Below, one piece after another: positions 37,401 to 49,400 of a DNA stretch of 64,000 bases; within the stretch, counting starts at the first letter, position 1; each line of letters opens with the position of its first letter. The notes under the pieces are model-generated. The model was given only the letters and a program-made list of their open reading frames with translations, did not search any database and was not told the DNA's origin. The position numbers were made by a program, and so were the translations under genes. Source of the DNA: Archivesica marissinica (taxonomy: Eukaryota > Mollusca > Bivalvia > Venerida > Vesicomyidae); the NCBI GenBank assembly GCA_014843695.1, contig CM026398.1:47829579-47893578 (forward strand), written 5' to 3'.

Positions 37401-40400
37401 NNNNNNNNNNNNNNNNNNNNNNNNNNNNNNNNNNNNNNNNNNNNNNNNNNNNNNNNNNNNNNNNNNNNNNNNNNNNNNNNNNNNNNNNNNNNNNNNNNNN
37501 NNNNNNNNNNNNNNNNNNNNNNNNNNNNNNNNNNNNNNNNNNNNNNNNNNNNNNNNNNNNNNNNNNNNNNNNNNNNNNNNNNNNNNNNNNNNNNNNNNNN
37601 NNNNNNNNNNNNNNNNNNNNNNNNNNNNNNNNNNNNNNNNNNNNNNNNNNNNNNNNNNNNNNNNNNNNNNNNNNNNNNNNNNNNNNNNNNNNNNNNNNNN
37701 NNNNNNNNNNNNNNNNNNNNNNNNNNNNNNNNNNNNNNNNNNNNNNNNNNNNNNNNNNNNNNNNNNNNNNNNNNNNNNNNNNNNNNNNNNNNNNNNNNNN
37801 NNNNNNNNNNNNNNNNNNNNNNNNNNNNNNNNNNNNNNNNNNNNNNNNNNNNNNNNNNNNNNNNNNNNNNNNNNNNNNNNNNNNNNNNNNNNNNNNNNNN
37901 NNNNNNNNNNNNNNNNNNNNNNNNNNNNNNNNNNNNNNNNNNNNNNNNNNNNNNNNNNNNNNNNNNNNNNNNNNNNNNNNNNNNNNNNNNNNNNNNNNNN
38001 NNNNNNNNNNNNNNNNNNNNNNNNNNNNNNNNNNNNNNNNNNNNNNNNNNNNNNNNNNNNNNNNNNNNNNNNNNNNNNNNNNNNNNNNNNNNNNNNNNNN
38101 NNNNNNNNNNNNNNNNNNNNNNNNNNNNNNNNNNNNNNNNNNNNNNNNNNNNNNNNNNNNNNNNNNNNNNNNATATAGTCCAGTGTCCCCTATATAGTCC
38201 AGTGTCGCCTATATAGTCCAGTGTCCCCTATATAGTCCAGTGTCCCCAATATAGTCCAGTGTCGCCTATATAGTCCAGTGTCCCCAATATAGTCCAGTGT
38301 CGCCTATATAGTCCAGTGTCCCCTATATAGTCCTGTGTCCCCTATATAGTCCAGTGTCCCCTATATAGTCCAGTGTCCCCTATATAGTCCAGTGTCCCCT
38401 ATATAGTCCAGTGTCCCCTCTATATAGTCCAGTGTCCCCTATATAGTCCAGTGTCCCCTATATAGTCCAGTGTCCCCTATGTTTGTTTAGAATGCAGATA
38501 TAATACTGTTTATGAGTATGCTGGAACTATCCATGAATTAAAACGTACAAAGTCAAGTTATGCATATCATCTTAAGAGTACATTCCTGTTGTCACATGGA
38601 AGATTTTGAAGAACAAAGTTTGTCCTCAATTCATCCTCTAAACTATGAGAGACATCGGTGAGTTACTGCCCCTGAATACTCCCAAAAAGTATGTAGGTCC
38701 TCTTAAGTGGCTTCCTCTGTTTTTATCATTGTTTCTTTTGCACAACATGCTATCAATTTTCATCCACTTTCTCATCTTATAATTAGTAAATTACTATATC
38801 TCGACAGATACTCTACAGAATATCCAAGTGTACTTATCTGTAAAAATTGTTTTATCAATTAATTAACCCGATTTTGATCAAATCACATTTGTCATACCGC
38901 AACATTTGGTTATGGAACAACAGTAAAAACAGAGGATTACAACTAAACGGACCAATATACATTTCAGGATAAATCAGACTTTATCTGTCAAGGGAGGTAA
39001 TAGAAAACTCTACTGCCTTTTTCCAATCCAAACAATTTTGTTACAACTAATATTCCAGTGTTATGTCTTAATCTTGAATAACATATTATTTAATCCTTGA
39101 CCTGCCAATCACAGCAACAGTCGCTTTTGCAAACAGCATAGAGCCAGATCAGACGGCACAGAACATGCTCTATGCTGTTTGCTATTTAGTTTATACAAAT
39201 TTATTTTAGCTCGATTGCCAAACAAGTTATTTCAACTTATATTAATCACTCTCGAGACCTCATTCCTGATGGAATCCATCGCCACGAGGGAGAGAGAAGA
39301 GGCAACGTGGAATTTAAATGCCTTGCCTAAGGACACAATCGTAACGGCTCCAGCTATTTGAATAGTTGAGCTAAAATATTTGTCTGAAGTGCAAACATTT
39401 TGGGATACAATAGAGAGATAATAGAAACGCCAGCGATGTTGCTTATTCTATCATACTGCTACGAACATACCTTTTTTTTCTTCTTTTTTTTTTTCGGGCC
39501 CCAAAAAGACGAAACCCCATTTATTTGCTCCATCCAGCGACTAGTAGGGGTCGAAGCACACCCCCTAGTAGCCCTACATGTTTTATATATACAGTCAAAC
39601 CTGTGTTAGTGGTCACCTCTATTAAGCAGCCAACCTGTATTAAGCAGCCAGTTTCCAGATTCCCAATAGGCTGTTTCATTATATATTGGACATCTATTAA
39701 GCAGCCACCTGTGCTAAGCAGCCACTTTCTATGATTCCCTTGGCTGGCTGCTTAACACAGGTTTGACTGTACTTATGAACAATGTATGGAATCGTTCTGA
39801 TTTATAATGTTATAATGGTGCATAGTGTTAACATATATATTTTAAATGGGGTTCAAAGGGACACGAAATATTTTACATATAGAAAAGACACAAATTTGTG
39901 TATAACGAAATAACGAAATAATACACACATGCATACCCCACCTGCCTGTCTTATCTACTTCTGTCAGTATCTCTTTTGTATAGCAAATATAAAACCCGAT
40001 TCCTTAAGCATCATTCTTGAAAGCTCATACAAATTATTATTTTAATTTAATATAATTTTTATGTGGTATATAAATTTGTAGACGAACATACCTATTGAAT
40101 GTGGAAATCCCGATATCGTCTTGTACATATTTAAAGTAATCGTCCATTTTGGCGTAGATTGAGCGATTAACGTTGATGCTGCTTCCACCAAACTGCTTCT
40201 GATAGTAATCTGCCCGGCTGGTGATAGTAGTGGCTGCTGCCACGCCACCACTGTATGCCACTTTATGGTCAACAAATTTATTCAAATTAAGGGACAGAGC
40301 AGGTTCATCACCAACACTTGGAATTGATGATTCAACGGACAACGCCATTAACGTGAAGAGAATTGGTAACAAGAGCTGGGCTATGGCGACGGTAATATTC

Positions 40401-43400
40401 CGTCTGGCTTGAATAAATTTCTTCACAAACATTCCATAGAACTGTTGAACGACCAGAGTCATTCCTGTGTTTTTCCTGAGCCCTTCATTATAACCTAAAA
40501 ACAATTGAGGTAAACACATTCAGTCAGTACGATGTTAATATACAGAGTCTGTACCATTAAATAACAATTATATCCTCCAGAAATAAGGCGAAATGGATGT
40601 CACCTTGATGCCTATTGTCGGCGAAGTGGCGGAAAATAAAGCAACCACTTCGCCCGAATCGCTCTCTATCGTGAGCCCTGCAGACAGAGTAACTGATCGT
40701 GAAAAAACATATCGCGGATGATGACTTTCACGGCTCATCCTATGGGGTGTCATTGGCGAAATAGGGACCCTGGCTTTGCTCCCACTTCTCATTAAAGCGA
40801 CACTACATCGGTAAAAACCCAAATGTCTGCAGAATGTAATTTCATATTATATTGTATAATTGTTTTTCCAACATTTATCTCAAAAACTAAGAGTACTAAA
40901 GAGTATTTCAACAAATAAACAAGCGTCGTATACGCGGTTTGTTGACATAACAAAATAATGTAAATAGGGTCGACATTCATGCGTAATACAATGCGTTTAT
41001 CCTGAATAACACAATTTATCGTACATATTTACCGTTGTATCTCATATTTATGCCTATACATATTTATTTGTAGACTAATCTTAGTTAAATTATCTCTAAA
41101 CAAAAGTATCGCGCGTTTAGTATTGACTCCAATGACAAACAAATGTCATTTCAGGTATCCTACTTTCACTTTTGAAAATTTGTAGACCACAAAAACACTA
41201 TTTATTGATTCAATGTTAGTGTTCGAATGTATTCGAAAGAATTTATAGTAGCAATGCATTTATACGTGAAAACATGCATTCTATTTGCTTTTTGTGATGT
41301 CATGTCGCTTTAAAAATAACAATAATATTTTTTAAAATCTTTTACAATTTTCATACATAATATTGTCAAGTAACCTACACTGGCCATTGTAATGTACTCA
41401 TTCTATTCTAATTATATTTAATGGGTTGCCATGTGTACTTTAAAACTATTTTTTTAAATTATTAAATAATATAATTTAAGGGCGAAATCTTGTGGTTTCT
41501 CACAAAAATTATCATGACAGGATGAGCACTTACCGTGTCTGTTAAAATTGGACAAATGTGGTAAAATAAATGTTGATATGATAATGATTGTGCATGATAA
41601 AACTAATAGTAATACGATAATCAAAATTATCAAATCAAATTATGAGAACATTTAACAGTGCTGTAGTTGTTGCGTATATAAACCAAATAGAATATTAATT
41701 GAACATAATAAAATTTATTTATTTATATTTCGGGTTTTACGCCTGCATCAGCACCATTTTGGGCTATATCGCCGGCGGGCAGTTTACCTAACAACACCTT
41801 TCCTGGGCAGGCTCCAGCGGTTAACCAGTACTTGGGTGCACCAACCTCCGTAAGAAACTGCCAACTTTTTCATATAAATGAGACACGGTCTGAGCGGGGC
41901 TCGAACCCGTGACCATCAGTGATGATAGGTTACAGTGGTATACAAGTCAGCGACCTTAACCACTCGACCACGGAGGCGGACATAAGAAAGTAATAAAAAC
42001 AAAATGTTTTATCATGCAATAGAAAGTAAAATGCATTACCGCAGCAATAATATTTATAAAATTATCAACAATATTTTCATAATTGAATAGTAATAACAGG
42101 GTTCATTCTAGGTCAGAATTTTTGGGAGAAGTATTAGATATTAATAAATTAATAAATTTCAACAAAATATGGTTAAAATGCACAGTATGACCATTAAATA
42201 CAACATTTGAATAAAAGGATTGCCTTATAATGTTCCAGTGTATCTTACTGGACAAAATTTGGTATGAAAATTGTAAAAAAACAAATTTCATTTTTTAAGG
42301 GAGAAGTGGGCGAAAGTCATTGTCCCTAGGGGCAACTATTTCACCAAAATCGCCCTCTAGAATGAGCCCTCAATAAATGGTACTAGAAAACAAATGCTAC
42401 ACGTTATGTTACACAATGTGATTACTCTAGGACATAATGTTATGGAAAAATTCAAAGAGACCATCTTGGCTGCCATCTTGGATTTCTGAAAGTTAATGGT
42501 GGATGCGATAAACTTCAGACAAAGATTAATATGTTGTTATGTAACAATGCGTGTTATAACTAAAACTAGGCAGCTTTTCTGGGTCATACAACAGAAGCAG
42601 TAGCTGTTGCTATATATCTGAACAAATATTTTAACAAGAGGTGCCACATGCTCACTTTCGATTTTCTGTCCAATATTTGAGGCAAATCATTATTTCATAT
42701 TGTAATCAGGGATTCTAAAAACGCCGGTCTCCCGGTCCAGGACCGAATTTTAAACTGGCGGACCGATTGTAGCAACAAAAAAGTCATAAAACATCGGTCC
42801 AGAAAATTGTTGAAAAGACTTTTTTTAAAAATGATAATGACTGTACAAAGTTTGTTGATATTAGAACATCGTGAAGTGCAGGTCATTCATTAAAACCGAA
42901 AATAGCTGCTTACAACGGCCAGGAGTACTACGGCGTAAGATGAGGTAGAGGGTCAAGTTGATTAGGGTACAGGTTGACCGAGTACCTGTATACATGTCAG
43001 AGCTGTATGGGCGTATCTATGCAGTCGGGTGCCGCACTATGGTTGATGCGTGTGTCTATCAATGGACCAATACTGCAGGAATTTAACCATCAACCTATAT
43101 ATCACAAATGGCTGGAGTTACATCTCTGAAAATGTTCTCAAACACAGCAAAGGATGCCAAATTTGTTGATAAATAAAGCAAGAAAGCAAAGTGGGATTAC
43201 TTATGAATTTATGGGCGGGGATGGGGTCGCAACAAAATTAGAATGACATGGGGGGTCCTGACTGTCGATTTCAGCCTGGACCAATTTGGTTTGGAAAATT
43301 TTAGAATCCCTGGTTGTAATCTACTTCCATTTTACTTCTTCCTTGAAATTTACCTTGTAATCTACTTCCATTTTACATCTTCCTTGAAATTTACCTTGTA

Positions 43401-46400
43401 ATCTACTTCAATTTTACATCTTCCTTGAAATTTACCTTGTAATCTACTTCAATTTTACATCTTCCTTGAAATTTACCTATGCAATCTACTTCAATTTTAC
43501 ATCTTCCTTGAAATTTACCTATGTAATTCCTTTTTGAACGAGCGTCCACGGTAACCGCAGTCTCCATCTGCCCGCTAGAGTAATATGCTCCATCAAATTT
43601 GCCATTATTCGCTGGTGGCGTTCCACCGATAGATGGCAGTTTGTCCATTTTTTGCAGATAGTGACCTGTTTCTGTGTCGGGGGAGTGTTTCTCCAATGGC
43701 AGTTTGGGCAGCTTGGCATTGCTACCATTGTTTGGATATACCATACCCACGTTCTGTACATCTACATCTCCTCCGCAAGCACCATTCTCTGCAGCTCCTT
43801 CACCAACCCTAAACAAAATGTTCCACATGCTTACTCAATACATCAATCATGGCTTCAATGGACTTGATTAGTACACGCACCACATTGTTCAGATAGGTGT
43901 CAATAATAACAGCAGAAGCAGACACACCCCTTTGCTAATTGATTTACTGTCCATACTCACTTATAAGATGAGTATTTTATCACCAGATTATGGCCTCAAA
44001 GTGACTTCCCAATTTATAAGTGAGTGCTAAAACAAAAACCAAAAAACTCTTTTTTTTCTCAAATGGTATACGTAATTATGTTTTAGAAAAGCACTCGGAC
44101 ACTGAAAATTTCATCAACTTGCACTGGCCAAGCATGCAATTTATACATGGTCTGGTGTCCATCTTATCAACCTGTTTTACATGTATATGCGAGTGCATGC
44201 TAAACCCACAGGACCAAAGAAGGGGGGTCGTCTTATAGGTGACATTGCCTAAGGCCGAGTACCAACCAGGACCAAAGGGGGGGTTATCTTATAGGTGAGA
44301 TTGCCTAAGGCCGAGTACCAACCAGGACCAAAGGGGGGTCGTCTTATAGGTGAGATTGCCGTATAGCCGAGTACCAACCAGGACCAAAGGGGGGTCGTTT
44401 ATAGGTGAGAGTGGCCTTATAGCCGAGTACAACAAGGACCAAAGGGGGTCGTCTTATAGTGAGATTGCTAAGGGCAACGAGTACCAACCAGGACCAAAGG
44501 GGGGTCGTCTTATAGGTGAGATTGCCTAAGGCCGAGTACCAACCAGGACCAAAGAAGGGGGGTCATCTTATAGGTGAGATTGCCTAAGGCCGAGTACCAA
44601 CCAGGACCAAAGGGGGGTCGTCTTATAGGTGAGATTGCCTTATAGCCGAGTACCAACCAGGACCAAAGGGGGGTCGTCTTATAGGTGAGATTGGATAGTA
44701 GAGTATTTCATCTTTTTTAATGATGAAAGTTTGCTATTTTCACCAAATTAATTTTTTTTTAAACAAATGTTCGCATTTTTAGCCATTGGCGATGGCCTGG
44801 GTTCAAGCCCTAATGTGAGTAGGATCTTTCATGGGAGGATCTATAAAGCTGGCATGTGGAAGAGTCAGGGGTTGCACTCAAGATGCCCATCCATACCTGT
44901 AGCATGGAGGGGCATTATGGGGGAGGGGTCGTCCTCAACCACACAAAGCTGGAAATTCTTGAATTTCTAAAATCCATGTAGATATCGCTCTACTAATATA
45001 GACATGCTGTCCGATTAGCGCAGTAGTTAGCGCGCTCGCTTCTCACCAATGCAACCCGGGTTCGATCCTCGGACCGGGAAGTATGCGAGATGGTACGGTG
45101 GTCGCCAGATCGGACAGGTGGGTTTTCTCCAAGTACTCCGGTTTCCTCCCACACGAATGACCACATATACGTTTTCATTAAACGAGAGTGATTAATATAA
45201 GTTGTTAAAACTTGCTTCGCAATCGTTGTAAAATAAATAAAGTTTAAACTAACTAAAATAACCTAGTTGTTACCAATTATATTGAAAGCAGTACCAGTAT
45301 CCTATTACAGAATGTTTCATGAAGTTCTGAGCATCTGTTTGTTTGTTCGGGTGTTATGCCCACAAAACCTGTTTACTGAACAACACCTTTCCTGGACAGG
45401 CTCCAGTTGTTAACCCTTTCAACACCACAGACCTCTATATAGGCTTACAAAAAGTGTAGATCCAGATGAGCCGGCTCGTGATGAGCCGTCTCATCAGGAT
45501 CTGCACTTTTTGCCAGTGATATGACTATTTACCCATAATTACCCATTTTGATAAATGAACTTGTCCAAATGTGATTTTCCGATTCATTTATTGGTTTATG
45601 ATTATCATGGACCAGTCCATGTGAGTTACTTGGTGTTGAATGGGTTAACCAGCACTTCATACGCACCAACCTCTTGTCAGAAACTGCCAACTTTTTCATA
45701 TAAAGATACACAGTCTGAGGGGGTCTGAATCCGTGACAATCAGTGATGATATGTTACAGTGGTATACAAGTCGGCAACCGTATCCACTCGACGACGGAGG
45801 CGGACAATGTCTACATGTCTAATTAAGCTACTATATATAATACTTGTTGTGAAGTACAGTCAAGCCTGTGTTAAGCAGCAAGCCAAGGGAATCACAGAAA
45901 GTGGCTGCTTAGCACATGTGGCTGCTTAATAGAGGTCAAATATATAATAAAACAACATATTGGGAATCTGGCAACTGGCTGTTTAATACAGGTTGGCTCC
46001 TTAATAGAGGTGACCACTAACACAGGTTTGACTGTATGTGGAAATAGGGAAATAGCAAGCCATCCCCTAGAAAATGTGCTCATCTCTTTGGTAACAAGCA
46101 GCGTTTAGAAACATACTTCAGGAATACTTCCTCCATTGTTGTAGCTGAAGTACCGAAGCTGTTCACTCCGAGATTCTCCATCTGTGACTCAATTTCATTG
46201 AAGAGTTGTTCAAACTTGTGCGATTCATTAAACGGCAGTAGGTAGGATATTTCGGCACTGATCTGGCTCTCGATGAAGGCCTGCGGTATATGGGACTGTA
46301 CAAAGCTTGTGAGGCGGTCAACATCGCACGTCTTGCTTTTCACAATAACCATATGATATCCTGCACCTGCATATTTAAAATAAAACAATTTGGTAAATGT

Positions 46401-49400
46401 ACAGGATTTATATGACTTTGTGGTTTATAGTTTAACCCATTCAACACCAAATAACTGACATGGACTGGTCCATGATATTTTTAGACCAATAAATTAATAA
46501 CAAAATTACATTTGGATCAGTTCATTTATCAAAATGGGTAATTTTTTATTTCTAAAAATAGTTATATTACTTGAAAAAAGTGCAGATCCTGATGAGACGG
46601 CTCGTGGCTCATCTGGATCTACACTTTTTTGTAAGCCAATTTAGAGGTCTGTGGTGTTGAAAGGGTTAAACTTTATTTATTTTACAACGTTTGCGATGCA
46701 AGTTCTAACAACTTATATTAATCACTCGCTTTGGCGCAGATGAAAGCGTATATGTGGTCAATCGTGTGGGATTAAACCGAATTACCGGGAGAAAACAGTG
46801 GGTTATAAAAAATGATTTCAGCTCCATTGTGAAAGTTTTTACAATAGTAGCTTAATCGCGCTCTTGAGACCACATCCATCGGCTAGCCTGGGTTCCAGTC
46901 TGTCGATTTTTCACTTTTTAACTATTGACAAAATGACATATTATCAGAAACTCAATACGGCCCAATTTAATGGTCTCGGTGTTAAAATATATTTATTTGA
47001 CGGACCAGGCAAAATATATCAACGCCTGTTCCCAGGCTATCCATCGGCATGAGGGAGAGAGAAGAGGCAATGTGGATTTAAGTGTCTTACCTAACGTCAC
47101 TGTCACCGTGTGCGTGTGTGTGCTGTGTGTCTGTGCTATGCTGTGCTGTGCGTGAGTCATTTTAGAGTTTTGGAGGATAGTGCAATGATACAGACAGAGA
47201 CCCATTCCGGAATCTCCTCTGGTTCTTTTACGTGCACGAGACCTCGGTTTAAAGTCCAATCTGAATGACTGTTATTGTTATTAGGGTCAGACGCTATTGT
47301 ATCCCTTAAACTTCTCCCTAATTTGAAGATCTACCTAAAGTAATGCTTACCGTATAGTTTTTTCAGAAACATGGATGTTCCGCTGCATTTAATTACACCG
47401 TCGGCCATAATTGCAATTCTGTCCCCGAGAATATCAGCCTCGTCCATGAAATGTGTTGTAAGAATAATGGTACGACCCTCACGGTAATTCTGCAGTATGT
47501 TCCATGTCTCCCGCCGGGCTGCCGGGTCCATACCAGACGTGGGCTCATCTAGGATTATAACCTACAAGACAGGATGCAATGCTTCAGTGAATACGCAACA
47601 CAATCAAACCTGTCTGTAAAAAACATCTGTCTGTAAAAACCACCTGTCTATAAAAACCACCTGTCTGTAAAAACCACCTGTCTGTAAAAACCACCTGTCT
47701 ATAAAAACCACCTGTCTGTAAAAACCACCTGTCTGTAAAAAATCATCTGTAACAACCACCAACCACCTGTCTGTAAAAAACCACCTGTCTGTAAATACCA
47801 CCTGCCTGTAAAAACCATCTGTCTGTAAAAACCATTTGTCTGTAAAAACCACCTGTCTGTAAAATCCACCTGTCTGTAAAAACCATCTGTCTGTAAAAAC
47901 TACCTGTCTGTAAAAACCACCTGTCTGTAAAAACCACCTGTCTGTAAAAACCACCTGTCTGTAAAAACCACCTGTCTGTAAAAACCACCTGTCTGTAAAA
48001 ACCATCTGTCTGTAAAAACCACCTGTCTGTAAAAACCATCTGTCTGTAAAAACCACCTGTCTGTAAAAACCACCTGTCTGTAAAAACCACCTGTCTGTAA
48101 AAACCACCTGTCTGTAAAAACCATCTGTCTGTAAAAACCACCTGTCTGTAAAAACCACCTGTCTGTAAAAACCACCTGTCTGTAAAAACCACCTGTCTGT
48201 AAAAACCACCTGTCTGTAAAAACCACCTGTCTGTAAAAACCACCTGTCTGTAAAAACCACCTGTCTGTAAAAACCACCTGTCTGTAAAAACCATCTGTGG
48301 GAATGGGAAGAACAAGACACAGAAAAGTGTTTTCATTTCGTCAACAATCAGTTATATAGACCAGGCTCATTGGCCAAAGAATGAAATATATGAAAATAGT
48401 TGGCAGCGACTTATGATATCGCACCAGAACGATTTCAGCTATTTTGATCTACTAGTACTACTGCAAAACACTTTATTTCGCGATTTTCACGATTTGTGAA
48501 CATTTAAAATTAATTCGAGTTTTGAATTCGTCAATCCGTGGTGTAATCCAAAATTCAAGTTGACATCGTGCCAAAGTATTTTTTCGACTTATCCTCATTT
48601 TAATGAAACTTTTGTGTGTAGACCCGATGCTACACACAAAAGTTTCATTAAAATGAGGATAAGTCGAAAATATACTTTGGCACGATGCCAACTTGAATTT
48701 TGGATCGAAATTATTTTAGCCAATAAAATTGCCAAATTGAGCAAGTAGTTTGGGAGGAGATGTTATTTGGAGGATAAATGCACCTATATCTAGCCTTGGT
48801 TCAAGTCTGTTGATTTTTCACTTTTGTACTTTTGGCACGTAGCGCCATCTACTTACACCCTAATTTTTCAGGGTGTAGATTTGAAGAATGACAACTCTTC
48901 TCTACAAGATACTATCGCTAAAGATAGAAACAGAATTCTATCGGAAATCGCCGATGGTTACAGATGGTTTTTACATGATCATTTCCGAATATACACGAAT
49001 GCTCCCGTAGCCTCATTTACATTGCAAACATAAAATTTCCCGTTTCTGTGTTATATCGGTAAAGGTGGTAAAGGGTTGATTCGGCATAATTGAAGTAAGG
49101 ACAACTTAAATCTTGAGTAAATATGTCAAATCAGATGCGCATTGTCTTTTTAAAACTATTTATCGTTCCGTTGACCCGTAAACAATGGCGGCCAATTATA
49201 AAGTTTTATCAACAATGCTTTCAATTCAAGTATGTCATTAACTAAGTCACGTGCTATAGGCCTATTAATAGGATTAGTGATAATCAATAATTACACGATA
49301 AACCCGTCGAGTTTTCCCAGGCGTTGATATTATCAGAAACTCAACACGACCCAATTAATGATCTCGGTGTTAAAATATATTTATTTGACTAACCGGGCAA

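Noticed and set aside
35658..38216. Open frames of 700-850 codons around the gap
   Set aside because: They consist of 12-13-bp repeat, 1000 N and 19-bp repeat; nothing in them is real coding sequence.
34049..39882. True segmental duplication with gene content
   Set aside because: The identity, the start exactly at a 1000-N gap and the lack of any exon in it fit an unmerged contig overlap better.
45006..45085. tRNA gene
   Set aside because: The A and B boxes are those of the SINE-B head: the same head recurs many times here followed by the same SINE body. The same applies to SINE-A, -C and -D heads.
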